Below are positions 53,267-61,524 of a stretch of DNA of 64,000 nucleotides, in pieces. A program made the position numbers and the translations under genes. The first letter of the stretch is position 1. Every line of letters begins with the position of its first letter. The notes beneath the pieces are model-generated. The model was not told the origin of the DNA and did no database searches. It saw only the letters and a program-made list of their open reading frames with translations. This DNA comes from Spartobacteria bacterium (GTDB lineage Bacteria > Verrucomicrobiota > Verrucomicrobiia > Chthoniobacterales > UBA10450), in NCBI GenBank assembly GCA_003169695.1, contig PNAS01000026.1, forward strand, positions 62,001 through 126,000, in the 5' to 3' direction.

Positions 53267-55045
53267 ATGCCGACCCCGACTACATCCGCGCGCGGAATGA
53301 AGCGTTTTTGCCTCGTTCTCGTCAAGCCGTCTCACTATGACGACGACGGCTACGTGATCCAATGGTTTCGTTCCACGATTCCGTCCAATTCGCTGGCGGC
53401 AGTCTTTGGCCTGGCTCGCGATTGCGCCGAGCGCCACGTCCTCGGCGATGATGTCGAACTGGAGATCCATCCTTTTGACGAGACGAACACCCGCATCCGT
53501 CCGGAGCGCCTGGCGCGCATGATCGAAGAGGCCGGCGCGGGCATGGTGATGATGGTCGGCGTGCAATCGAATCAGTTCCCGCACACGCTCGACCTCGCGA
53601 AGCCGCTGCGCGAGCGCGGCATTCAAGTCGGGATCGGCGGTTTCCATGTCTCCGGGACGATGAGCATGCTCGGCGGCAACGATCCCGATCTCCATCGCGC
53701 CAAGGCGATGGGCATCTCGCTTTTTGCCGGTGAAGCGGAAGGGCGTCTTGAGCAAGTGTTGCAAGATGCCTTCGAGAAAAAACTTAAGCCGCTCTACAAC
53801 TACATGGCGGATTTGCCCGGCATCGAAGGGTCGCCCATCCCGATTATCACTGCTGTGCGCGCTGCACGCACCGCCGGCGGCATCACCAGCTTTGACGCGG
53901 GACGCGGCTGTCCGTTCCAATGTTCGTTCTGCACCATCATCAATGTCCAGGGTCGAAAATCGCGCCGCCGTTCGCCCGACGACATCGAGGCGATCGTGCG
54001 CGCGAACGTGGCGCAGGGGCTGCACCACTTCTTCATCACCGACGACAATTTTGCACGGAACAAAGATTGGGAGCCGATCCTCGATCGCCTCATTCGCCTG
54101 CGTTCGGTCGAGAAGATCAAGTTGTCTTTCCTCATCCAAGTGGACACGCTTTGCCATAAGCTTCCGAATTTTATCGAGAAATGCGCCGCGGCGGGGGTGA
54201 AGCGGGTGTTCATCGGACTGGAGAACATCAACCCCGACAGTCTGGCCGGCGCACATAAGCGGCAGAACAAGATTACGGAGTACCGCAAGATGCTCCTCGC
54301 CTGGAAGACCGCGAGGATCATCACCTACGCCGGCTACATCACCGGCTTTCCGAACGACACGGTGGAATCCATCAGGAGTGACATCGAGATCATCAAGAAG
54401 GAATTGCCGGTCGATCTGCTGGAGTTCTTTTTCCTGACGCCGCTGCCGGGTTCGGAAGATCACCAAAAACTGGTCAACGCCGGAGTCGTGATCGATGCGG
54501 ACTTGAACCGATACGATCTCAATCACACTTGCGCCCCGCATGCGAAGATGTCGCGCGAAGATTGGGAGCGGGCTTACCAGACGGCGTGGGAGACTTATTA
54601 CACCATGGAACATATGGAGACGGTGTTGCGCCGGTTGATGGCGAAGAAGGCGAGTGGGAGCAATGCCATCCTGCTGATCACCTGGTTCATGGGCTCGATC
54701 CACATCGAGAAGATTCACCCGCTCGAGAGCGGCTTCCTGCGCTTGAAGTTCCGGCGTGACCGCCGGCCCGGGCTGCCGATTGTGCCGAGGTGGAAGTTCT
54801 ATCCGGGCTACATCGTGGAATCCGCGGCAAAGCTCGCCCGGTGGGTGTCTCTCTATTTTGGGCTGCGGCGCATCTACGTGCGAATCAAGAAAGACCCGCG
54901 CAAGCTCCAATACATGGACCTCGCGCTCAGTCCCGTAACCGATCATGACGTGGACGATCTCGAGATGTTCCACACGCCTTCGGCGCCGGCGTTTGTCGCG
55001 CAGGAGCAGCGGCGGCAGCATGTTCACGAGCATGCGGCGGCGTAG
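53267..55045 (+). CDS. Cobalamin-binding-type radical SAM protein (copy 2)
   Basis: 592 residues, collinear with copy 1. It has the same N-terminal region (LVKPSHYDDDGYVIQWFRST), the same CxxxCxxC (GCPFQCSFCTI), DNFARNKDW and FIGLENINPDSLAG. The His-rich tail is shorter (QHVHEHAA). The N-terminal leader, TESI/PESI segment and C-terminal 100 residues vary most. The ATG at 53267 (MPTPTTSARG) aligns with the start of copy 1; the frame is open upstream only through REP sequence. The stop TAG is again within GTAG followed by a GGTGGCGCCACG palindrome. Confidence 0.85.
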   Translation: MPTPTTSARGMKRFCLVLVKPSHYDDDGYVIQWFRSTIPSNSLAAVFGLARDCAERHVLGDDVELEIHPFDETNTRIRPERLARMIEEAGAGMVMMVGVQSNQFPHTLDLAKPLRERGIQVGIGGFHVSGTMSMLGGNDPDLHRAKAMGISLFAGEAEGRLEQVLQDAFEKKLKPLYNYMADLPGIEGSPIPIITAVRAARTAGGITSFDAGRGCPFQCSFCTIINVQGRKSRRRSPDDIEAIVRANVAQGLHHFFITDDNFARNKDWEPILDRLIRLRSVEKIKLSFLIQVDTLCHKLPNFIEKCAAAGVKRVFIGLENINPDSLAGAHKRQNKITEYRKMLLAWKTARIITYAGYITGFPNDTVESIRSDIEIIKKELPVDLLEFFFLTPLPGSEDHQKLVNAGVVIDADLNRYDLNHTCAPHAKMSREDWERAYQTAWETYYTMEHMETVLRRLMAKKASGSNAILLITWFMGSIHIEKIHPLESGFLRLKFRRDRRPGLPIVPRWKFYPGYIVESAAKLARWVSLYFGLRRIYVRIKKDPRKLQYMDLALSPVTDHDVDDLEMFHTPSAPAFVAQEQRRQHVHEHAAA

Positions 55046-55070
55046 GGTGGCGCCACGCGATCAGAACCAA

Positions 55071-55187
55071 GTAGGGCGTGCTCTCGCCGCGCCCCCATCG
55101 CCACTTTGGCGCGCAAGAGGCCGAGCGCGCTGACTTCTCTTGACGCAGTCGATTCTTTCGACAGACGCCCCGGAGGTGCGTCCCTAC
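55071..55187. repeat. REP pair with GTAG heads after the second radical-SAM gene
   Basis: GTAG + GGGCG...CGCCC hairpin at 55071-55095, and on the other strand GTAG + GGACGC...GCGTCT hairpin ending at 55187 (read 5'->3' on minus). Same head and layout as 52395-52463, with diverged stems. The ~200 bases between the radical-SAM and protease genes contain nothing else recognisable. Confidence 0.65.
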
Positions 55188-55253
55188 CTGCTTTGTAGAG
55201 AAGCCGCAATGATTTGATTTCTGAGGCATCTGTTTCATCTTCTCGGACTTCCG

Positions 55254-56849
55254 ATGAAGCGCTTCGCATTTTTGCTGTCCGCTTTGCTGTACTTGAATGG
55301 GGGAGAAATTCAGGCGCAGCAGAGGACCGTGCCACCGCCGCCTGGAGCGACGTCTGTTGCCACGCCCACTCCGGCAGCGCCGCAGACCCTTATCCAGGCC
55401 CCTGCTGTCGCGACGCGTCCGAACGGCAAGATCCAGAAAAGTTTGGTCCGCATCACGGCGACGGAAGTCGAGCCGGATTACAGAGCGCCCTGGAACTCGG
55501 GCGCAATTCAGCGGGGCATCGGCGCGGGCTTTGTGATCGAGGGCAACCGCATCATGACCAATGCGCATGTGGTCAGCAACAGCCGTTACCTCACCGTGGA
55601 GCGCGATGGGGATCCGAATAAATACCCGGCGACGGTTCTCTTTGTCGCGCATGACTGCGATCTGGCGCTCCTCAAGGTTGCATCCCCGAACTTTTTCAAG
55701 AACATGACGCCGCTAACCTTCGGTGGGATCCCGGAACTCGAGGCGGTCGTGTCGGCCTACGGTTATCCTCTCGGTGGCGAGCGAATGTCAGTGACCACCG
55801 GCATTGTGTCGCGAATCGATTTCCAGCCCTACACGCACTCTTCGATCGACCAGCATCTCGCGATCCAGATCAGCGCGCAGATCAATCCTGGCAACAGCGG
55901 CGGGCCCGTGATGCAAAATGCGAAAGTGGTCGGCGTGGCGTTTCAAGGATATAGCGGCGACGTCGCGCAAGGCGTCGCATATATGATTCCCACGCCGGTG
56001 ATTCAACGCTTTCTCTCGGACATCAAGGACGGGCACTACGACAAGTACGTGGATCTCGGGCTCACTTACACGAAGCTTCAGAATCCTGCGCAGCGCCATT
56101 TTCTTGGCTTAAAAGATGACGATCGCGGTGTGCTCGTGGGCACCGTGATCGCCGCCGGCCCATCCGCAAAAAGCGTGCAGTCAGGCGACGTGCTTCTCTC
56201 GATCGACGATCATCCCATCGCGAGCGACGCGACGGTCGAGCTCGAAGGCGAGTCTGTCGAAATGCCGGAAGTAGTCGAGCGGAAATTCAAAGGCGACGTG
56301 GTAAAAATCGAGCTCTTGCGAGACAAAAAACCGGTCACCGTCAGCCTCGAGCTCGGATCGGTTTGGCCCTATGCCTACCTCGCCCACACTTATGATGTGC
56401 GCCCGCGTTACGTTGTCTATGGGGGCCTGTTGTTTCAGCCGCTCACGCTCGATCTGGTCGACGCGTATCAACCGACCGACATCCGCATCCGGCATTATTT
56501 TGATTATTTCGTCACGGAGCAAATTTACCTGGAGCACCCTGAAGTAATCGTCCTGACGAACATTCTGCCCGATCCGACTAACAGTTATCTCGCCCCCTAC
56601 CGGGCCAGCATCGTGGACGAGATCAACGGCCAAAAAATCCGAACGTTGACTGACCTGGCCAAGGCTTTCTCAGAAACGCCAGATCGCTTTGTCGTTCGTA
56701 TGATCGGCGACGGACCTCCGCTCGTGCTTGATCCGAAAGAGGTGGAGTCCGCGCGGGAGAGAATCAAAACGCGTTACAACGTCGTCTCGGAACAAAACCT
56801 GGAAGACCAGCCGGCCAGGCCCACGCCAGTCGATCAAAACAAAACCTGA
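55254..56849 (+). CDS. HtrA/Deg-like secreted serine protease with PDZ domains
   Basis: 531 residues with a signal peptide (RFAFLLSALLYLNGG) and a Pro-rich linker. The trypsin-like domain (~60-255) keeps the full triad: His in IMTNAHVVS (~104), Asp in HDCDLALLKV (~135) and Ser in INPGNSGGPVM (~214). Two PDZ-like parts follow (~270-370 and ~430-510; GVLVGTVIAAGPSAKSVQSGDVLL, shown as GPSAKSVQSGDVLL, and IVDEINGQKIRTLTDLA). Expected to be periplasmic, degrading misfolded proteins or processing a specific target. The stop shares its last base with the ATG of a paralogue, so the two are made together. The start ATG follows a modest purine-rich stretch. Confidence 0.9.
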   Translation: MKRFAFLLSALLYLNGGEIQAQQRTVPPPPGATSVATPTPAAPQTLIQAPAVATRPNGKIQKSLVRITATEVEPDYRAPWNSGAIQRGIGAGFVIEGNRIMTNAHVVSNSRYLTVERDGDPNKYPATVLFVAHDCDLALLKVASPNFFKNMTPLTFGGIPELEAVVSAYGYPLGGERMSVTTGIVSRIDFQPYTHSSIDQHLAIQISAQINPGNSGGPVMQNAKVVGVAFQGYSGDVAQGVAYMIPTPVIQRFLSDIKDGHYDKYVDLGLTYTKLQNPAQRHFLGLKDDDRGVLVGTVIAAGPSAKSVQSGDVLLSIDDHPIASDATVELEGESVEMPEVVERKFKGDVVKIELLRDKKPVTVSLELGSVWPYAYLAHTYDVRPRYVVYGGLLFQPLTLDLVDAYQPTDIRIRHYFDYFVTEQIYLEHPEVIVLTNILPDPTNSYLAPYRASIVDEINGQKIRTLTDLAKAFSETPDRFVVRMIGDGPPLVLDPKEVESARERIKTRYNVVSEQNLEDQPARPTPVDQNKT

Positions 56850-58354
56850 TGCGAGCTTTCCGTTTCAGTCTCGCCCTCATCGGCGTTCTTCTCCTACCGC
56901 TCGGGATGTTTGCAGCGCCCAAAAAAGAACCGGGCCCTGCAACTGTGGTGAAGCCGAAGGAGCTTTCACTGGTGCGGGTCAATGTCACCGGGCAACCATA
57001 CGACTACGTGCGGCCATGGCAGAAGCGGGCGGCCTTTTCAAAACGTGCTTTGGGCGCGGTGCTGCCGCAAGGCCGCGTCCTTGTCACGGCGGATCTGGTT
57101 GCGAATCAAAATTACGTCGAGCTGGAGCGCGCGGAGTCTGGCGAAAAGACCGGGGCTAATGTGGTGGTCGCTGATTATGAAGCGAATCTGGCGCTTCTGG
57201 AGCCCACCGACAAAAAATTCCTGAACGGCCTCACGCCACTTCAGCTTGCGCTCGATACGGTGGTCGGCGATCGCCTCGCGGCGTGGCAGCTCGAAGCCAC
57301 CGGCGCGCTCGTTGGCACCGAAGGACTCGTGACCACAATCCAGATGACCCGTTACCCGGCGGATCTGGGCCAGTTTCTGACTTATCGCATCAGCATCTCG
57401 ATGCAGTACCGCGATAACAGCTACACCGTCCCGCTCGTCAAGAATAACAAGCTCGCCGGTTTGCTCCTGCGGTTCGATCCGAGAACTCAGGTGCTCGACG
57501 CGATCCCGGCTCCGATTATCGCGCATTTCTTGAAAGACGCGGAGACGCAGCATTACCGCGGCTTCCCCTCCGCGGGATTCGGGTTTTTCCCCACGCGTGA
57601 TCCGCAGCTGCGCAGTTTCGCGGGGCAAAGCGGCAAAGCCGCCGGCGTCTACGTGACAAGCATCGAACCACACATGCCGGCAGCCAAAGCCGGTTTGAAA
57701 GTTGGCGATATTGTTGTCGGCGTCGGCAACAATGAGATCGATCAAAATGGGAACTACGTCGATCCGCTCTATGGGAAAATCGAGTTTACGAATCTGATCA
57801 CCGCGCGCGCTTTTGCGGGCGATACCATGCCGGTGCAAATTCAACGCGAGGGCAAGACGATGCAGTTGAATCTTGCGCTCGATCATCGCGCCGCGGATGA
57901 CTACGTGATCCCGCCCTACAACATCGATCGGGCGCCGCTCTATTACGTTCTCGGCGGGCTGATTTTTCAGGAATTGTCCCGGCAATTCCTCCGGGAATGG
58001 GGCGCGAACTGGCTGAAAGATGCGCCACAGCGCTTCGTCTATAAGGATCGATTCCAATCGGAGCTCTACCCGGAAGGGAACCGCCGGGTGGTGGTTCTGA
58101 CTCAGGTCCTCCCGGCGAATAGCACGATCGGCTACGATGATCTGGCGTATCTGACGGTTACCAAGATTAATGGCAAGGAAATCAAGTCGCTGGCGGATTT
58201 GGCGGAAGCCGTAAAGCAGCCGCTGGACGGTTTCATCAAGATCGAGACGGAAGAAGATCCGAAGCAGATCGAGCTCGAAGCAGCGCAAGTGGAGGCGGAA
58301 GCGGCGGCTCTTCAGCAGAATTACGGTCTGCCATCTCTGCAGCGGCTCGAGTAG
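56849..58354 (+). CDS. Secreted HtrA-like pseudoprotease with PDZ domains
   Basis: 501 residues with a signal peptide (FSLALIGVLLLPLGMFAA). It aligns with the upstream protease throughout, but the catalytic signatures are gone: TNAHVV is VTADLV (His to Asp), DCDLALLKV is YEANLALLE (Asp to Asn), and GNSGGPV is DNSYTVPLV (no oxyanion loop). PDZ-like parts remain (VYVTSIEPHMPAAKAGLKVG and VTKINGKEIKSLADLAEAV). It is probably a non-catalytic partner, adaptor or inhibitor of the upstream enzyme. The C-terminus adds a Glu/Ala helix (ELEAAQVEAEAAALQQ). The ATG overlaps the previous TGA by one base. Confidence 0.85.
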   Translation: MRAFRFSLALIGVLLLPLGMFAAPKKEPGPATVVKPKELSLVRVNVTGQPYDYVRPWQKRAAFSKRALGAVLPQGRVLVTADLVANQNYVELERAESGEKTGANVVVADYEANLALLEPTDKKFLNGLTPLQLALDTVVGDRLAAWQLEATGALVGTEGLVTTIQMTRYPADLGQFLTYRISISMQYRDNSYTVPLVKNNKLAGLLLRFDPRTQVLDAIPAPIIAHFLKDAETQHYRGFPSAGFGFFPTRDPQLRSFAGQSGKAAGVYVTSIEPHMPAAKAGLKVGDIVVGVGNNEIDQNGNYVDPLYGKIEFTNLITARAFAGDTMPVQIQREGKTMQLNLALDHRAADDYVIPPYNIDRAPLYYVLGGLIFQELSRQFLREWGANWLKDAPQRFVYKDRFQSELYPEGNRRVVVLTQVLPANSTIGYDDLAYLTVTKINGKEIKSLADLAEAVKQPLDGFIKIETEEDPKQIELEAAQVEAEAAALQQNYGLPSLQRLE

Positions 58355-58378
58355 CAGCCAGCACTGACGACATCATTG

Positions 58379-58453
58379 GTAGGCGACGCTCCCCGGAGCC
58401 GTTTTCGTCGAAAAACCTTACCTCGCGCTCGGTTCGACAGAGTCTCGCCCTAC
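58379..58453. repeat. REP pair with GTAG heads after the pseudoprotease gene
   Basis: GTAG + GCGACGCTCC-cc-GGAGC... hairpin on the plus strand and, inverted, GTAG + GGCGAGACTCTGTCGAACC at 58453-58431 on the minus strand. Outer words TTGGTAGG are shared by both arms. It fills most of the space between the convergent pseudoprotease and SGNH hydrolase genes. Confidence 0.7.
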
Positions 58454-58476
58454 CAAAAGAACGGCGCATTGCGGCG

Positions 58477-59286
58477 CTACTTCAGCATCCCCGGAAGAAT
58501 TGATTCCAGCGAGCGATACCAAATTGCATATCCCTTCGCACTCAAGTGCACTTTGTCAGGCATAATGTCGGCGGGAATATTTCCGTCGCCATCAAGAAAC
58601 TGAGCGCCAATGTCGGCGAAGTGGACGTGCGCTCCATCGCTGAAATGTTGAATCTGTTGATTTACAGCGGTGATCGTTCGTTGGACACGGCTGTCTTTCT
58701 CGTCGCGAGGAAAGATTCCGAAAAGAAGCACCTTGCTCGCCGGCGACCGCTTCTGAATGACGGTGACAATTTTTTCGATTCCTCTCGCCGTCCACTCGGG
58801 TGTTTCATCGGCAAAGTAGAAAACGTTGTTGCTGCCGATGAGGACGACAACAATTTTCGGGGATATCGCGTCCAGCTCTCCATGCTCGATGCGCCAGAGA
58901 AGGTGCTCGGTGCAATCGCCTTCTATCCCAAAGTTGGCGGGTTTGTAGGGTGCGAGCTTCAGCCAGCTCCATTCCCCTACCCTTGGCCACCGGTCCGTGA
59001 TCGAATCTCCCAAAAATACCAGATCGATATTCCCCTGCTTCGATCGTTCCAGAAACTGCGCGTGACGATCGGGGTCCTTTGAGATCGCCGTGATCGCATC
59101 GTCCGCTTTTCGCGGCTTCAGATGCATCCTCTGAAAGTGAGCGGCAACCTTCCGATCGCATTGAGAAACGGCGAACACGGCGCCCAGAAGCAGGACGCCA
59201 GCGACACATCCGCCAATCACCGCAGCGACTCTCTTTTTCGCCGACGGCACAGTCATCGCATTTGCTCGAGCTCGCACATTTGTCAC
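58477..59286 (-). CDS. SGNH/GDSL-family hydrolase
   Basis: Up to 269 residues with an N-terminal anchor or signal (KKRVAAVIGGCVAGVLLLGAVFAVS). SGNH blocks are visible: block I VFLGDSITDRW (Ser), block II-like NFGIEGDCTEH (Gly), block III VVLIGSNNVFY (Asn) and block V PDKVHLSAKGYAIW (Asp, His). Likely an extracytoplasmic esterase or deacylase, as for platelet-activating-factor acetylhydrolase-like bacterial members that act on sugar esters. GTG 59286 and ATG 59256 are both possible starts; the ATG gives the more usual signal peptide. It is downstream of dop on the same strand. Confidence 0.85.
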   Translation of the reverse strand: MTNVRARANAMTVPSAKKRVAAVIGGCVAGVLLLGAVFAVSQCDRKVAAHFQRMHLKPRKADDAITAISKDPDRHAQFLERSKQGNIDLVFLGDSITDRWPRVGEWSWLKLAPYKPANFGIEGDCTEHLLWRIEHGELDAISPKIVVVLIGSNNVFYFADETPEWTARGIEKIVTVIQKRSPASKVLLFGIFPRDEKDSRVQRTITAVNQQIQHFSDGAHVHFADIGAQFLDGDGNIPADIMPDKVHLSAKGYAIWYRSLESILPGMLK

Positions 59287-59318
59287 ATAGCTAGATCGGA
59301 GTCATCCGATCCAAGCCG

Positions 59319-60779
59319 CTAGTCTTCTCCTCCTCTTTCGATCATCGATTGTTGCCCGGCCCCGGCGGACCGCGGCGGCCGCGGGTGCGACAAAAACTTC
59401 GCGACCTCCGCCCTGTAGTCCTCGAATGGGTTGCCCATCACGAGAAAATCGCGGTTATCGCACGCGATCGAATCCCAATTGATCACGTAGGGTTGATCTC
59501 TTTTCTGAAACCACGCGACGGCCTGCGCGCGACCGGCCGCGCGTGTATTCGCGGGCGGATGATAGCTCGCCTCCTTCCGGCGCACGCTGTTGTTCCATTC
59601 GCCGATTCGTTTCGCTGGGTTCACCCCAAAGAAGAGCCCTTTCTCGGAATCAATGTTATGATACTCGAGATCCAAACTTTGGAGCCACGGATCGTTCCAA
59701 CCAATCCCCTCGGCTTCCATAAACGCTTCCAGCAGCCATTTCTTGGTAATCCAATCCACGCCTCCGATGAGCGATTCCGGTTTGTTGCCCAAAGCCTCAA
59801 GAGTGAAACTCCAGCTCTCGAGAAGCCAATCGGTTTCCTCGTTGGCGCCGCCGAGATGTTTGTGCGCCAGCTCGTAGAATTGCCACTGAATGTCGAGACC
59901 ACCGATCGTCTTGCCATTTTCGAGCCGCACGATCCAGGCGCCCGTCGGATCGCGAGAAATGTCGCGCGTGCTCTGCACTGCATCGCTCAGACTGAGATTC
60001 TTTGGCAGGCGGCCGTCTTCGAGCAGCGACAAGACGCAAGCAGTGGTTCCAATTTTTAGCGCGGTCGCAAACGGACTCATATTGGAATCGCCGATGAGAA
60101 GATGGAGCCGCCGGTATTTTCGATAATCGGCGAGCGGTTCGTCGCGGGCGTTGATAATGGCGCGATTGAACTGCACCCACTGGTAGATGTCGTTCACGAT
60201 GTGATCGGCGCGCTGGCTGAGTTGAAAATCCACGTGGACCTCCGGCTGCGGCAGTTGGAAGTCGAACGCGAGAGGGTTCGCCTGCCCCACGCGGCCCGCG
60301 CCCGTGAAAATCTGGCGGGTAGCGAGGAAAGCCAGCAATGTGCCGAGCACCGGCGGCGTGAATTGCGCCTCGCGCTTCATCAAGTAATTCTCGTGGCAGC
60401 CGAAGGTCGCGCCGGTGTTGTGATCAATGTTGTTCTTGATGAATGAAACGCGGTCGGCCGCATCGAGCGACTCGAGGGCCGATTGAAGCAGTTGATCGCC
60501 GGCGACGTCGTAAGCCACCACATCACGCAGGTGCAGACACTCCGGCGACGCGTACTCGATATGCCCCATGTCGAGATAGAGGCGGCCGCCATTAAGGAGG
60601 AAACCGCCGTTGCCCGGAGGTTCCTCGTAATCCCGGTAATGCAGATCGATGGCGCCGGCCTCCGCCTTCCGAAACAGGAAATTTTTCACCCTGACCGGCC
60701 AGGCATCAGTATGTCCGCGCCCGTCTTCTCCGCTGACGAGGCAACCATATTCCGTTTCGATTCCGGCGACGCGATCCAT
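59319..60779 (-). CDS. dop: Dop/PafA-family Pup or UBact ligase/deamidase homologue
   Basis: 486 residues of the carboxylate-amine ligase fold that attaches or removes prokaryotic ubiquitin-like proteins. GIETEYG near the N-terminus carries the catalytic Glu. Further marks are NGGRLYLDMGHIEYASPEC, FIKNNIDHNTGATFGCHENY, TGAGRVG, FQLSQRADHI, and INARDEPLADYRKYRRLH with LIGDSNMS. The wording is closer to Dop than PafA, but in non-actinobacterial (UBact) systems the split is less clear. No Pup/UBact, proteasome subunit or Mpa/ARC gene is within the window. The last codons spell a strong Shine-Dalgarno (AGAGGAGGAGA) with no gene right behind it. Confidence 0.85.
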   Translation of the reverse strand: MDRVAGIETEYGCLVSGEDGRGHTDAWPVRVKNFLFRKAEAGAIDLHYRDYEEPPGNGGFLLNGGRLYLDMGHIEYASPECLHLRDVVAYDVAGDQLLQSALESLDAADRVSFIKNNIDHNTGATFGCHENYLMKREAQFTPPVLGTLLAFLATRQIFTGAGRVGQANPLAFDFQLPQPEVHVDFQLSQRADHIVNDIYQWVQFNRAIINARDEPLADYRKYRRLHLLIGDSNMSPFATALKIGTTACVLSLLEDGRLPKNLSLSDAVQSTRDISRDPTGAWIVRLENGKTIGGLDIQWQFYELAHKHLGGANEETDWLLESWSFTLEALGNKPESLIGGVDWITKKWLLEAFMEAEGIGWNDPWLQSLDLEYHNIDSEKGLFFGVNPAKRIGEWNNSVRRKEASYHPPANTRAAGRAQAVAWFQKRDQPYVINWDSIACDNRDFLVMGNPFEDYRAEVAKFLSHPRPPRSAGAGQQSMIERGGED

Positions 60780-60910
60780 TGAATCAATTAGCGATTTAGC
60801 AAGTTAATGATTGAACGAGTGAAATTCATCCAACCGTCGCATTGCTCAAATGTTTAAATTCCGCTTGAGTTCCGAAAACACAGGAGGCAAACCACTGGGT
60901 TCAACGACAT

Positions 60911-61342
60911 ATGAAAGATTTTGCCCTTCGGAGTCCCGGTGCAAAAGTGGGCAGGCTCGTCTATTTCGGCCGGATGCTCGACAAGATTCGCGTGCACGCG
61001 AAGGGCGAGCTTCCCGACGAGTATCAACCGAACCTGGGCAAGCGGCTTGACCGGAGGTGTGTCGATCTCTTGCAGATCGATTACGGTGAGCTCGTTGAAC
61101 GCATGAAGGAAGGGGGAACGGACGAGGAGATTCTCGAGTGGTGCTTCGCAAGAGGGCGGAAGCCTACGGACGGTGAAATCCACGTTTGGAATGAGTTCAT
61201 GCGGAAACGCGGTTGGAACGACGAGATCTCCGAGACGTTGACGCGTCGCAAGAAGGAGGCGGGAATGGCTGGACGCTCGGAAATCCGAACGATGTTTAAC
61301 TTCATCGACGCCGATGAAGGCCGGGCGGTCGATCAGCGTTAG
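60911..61342 (+). CDS. DUF5069 protein
   Basis: 143 residues matching the small DUF5069 family common in Verrucomicrobiota and Planctomycetota: DFALRSPGAKVGRLVYFGRMLDK, shown as SPGAKVGRLVYFGRMLDK, then LDRRCVDLLQIDYGEL and DEEILEWCFARGRKP. Soluble, no signal peptide. Function unknown. It is divergent from dop across a 130-base A/T-rich gap. An AGGAGG lies ~25 bases before the ATG at 60911, too far for ideal spacing, so the exact start is slightly uncertain. Confidence 0.75.
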   Translation: MKDFALRSPGAKVGRLVYFGRMLDKIRVHAKGELPDEYQPNLGKRLDRRCVDLLQIDYGELVERMKEGGTDEEILEWCFARGRKPTDGEIHVWNEFMRKRGWNDEISETLTRRKKEAGMAGRSEIRTMFNFIDADEGRAVDQR

Positions 61343-61357
61343 CGCGAAAGCGGTACC

Positions 61358-61516
61358 TCAGCGGTTTGCCGCTGGTGCGCTCCTCGGCGGCGGCGGTGGC
61401 TGCATTCGGTAATCGATAAACTTCCAGACACCGATGACGGTCAACACGACAAACGCACTCGCAAAGAAGGCTCTTCCGCGCGTCGAGGTTCCCTTCGTGC
61501 CGAGCGCGGTGGGCAT
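61358..61516 (-). CDS. 52-residue single-pass membrane protein
   Basis: A short open frame, ATG 61516 to TGA 61358, encodes a basic N-terminus (MPTALGTKGTSTRGRA), one clear TM (FFASAFVVLTVIGVWKFIDY) and a Pro-rich tail (QPPPPPRSAPA). GGAG lies ~12 bases upstream. It begins 8 bases after the pterin dehydratase stop, so it is probably the second gene of that operon. No family recognised. The strong helix and operon spacing make it believable despite its size. Confidence 0.55.
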   Translation of the reverse strand: MPTALGTKGTSTRGRAFFASAFVVLTVIGVWKFIDYRMQPPPPPRSAPAANR

Positions 61517-61524
61517 CGAGGGGT

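Noticed and set aside
57038-58288. 416-codon minus-strand frame opposite the pseudoprotease
   Set aside because: Antisense shadow of a clearly coding gene with signal peptide and PDZ motifs. Composition is unnatural.
59000-60910. Pup or UBact gene next to the Dop/PafA homologue
   Set aside because: Both flanks were read on both strands. No 50-80 codon frame ending in Gly-Glu or Gly-Gln was found. The C-terminal ...RGGED of the ligase itself is only a chance likeness.
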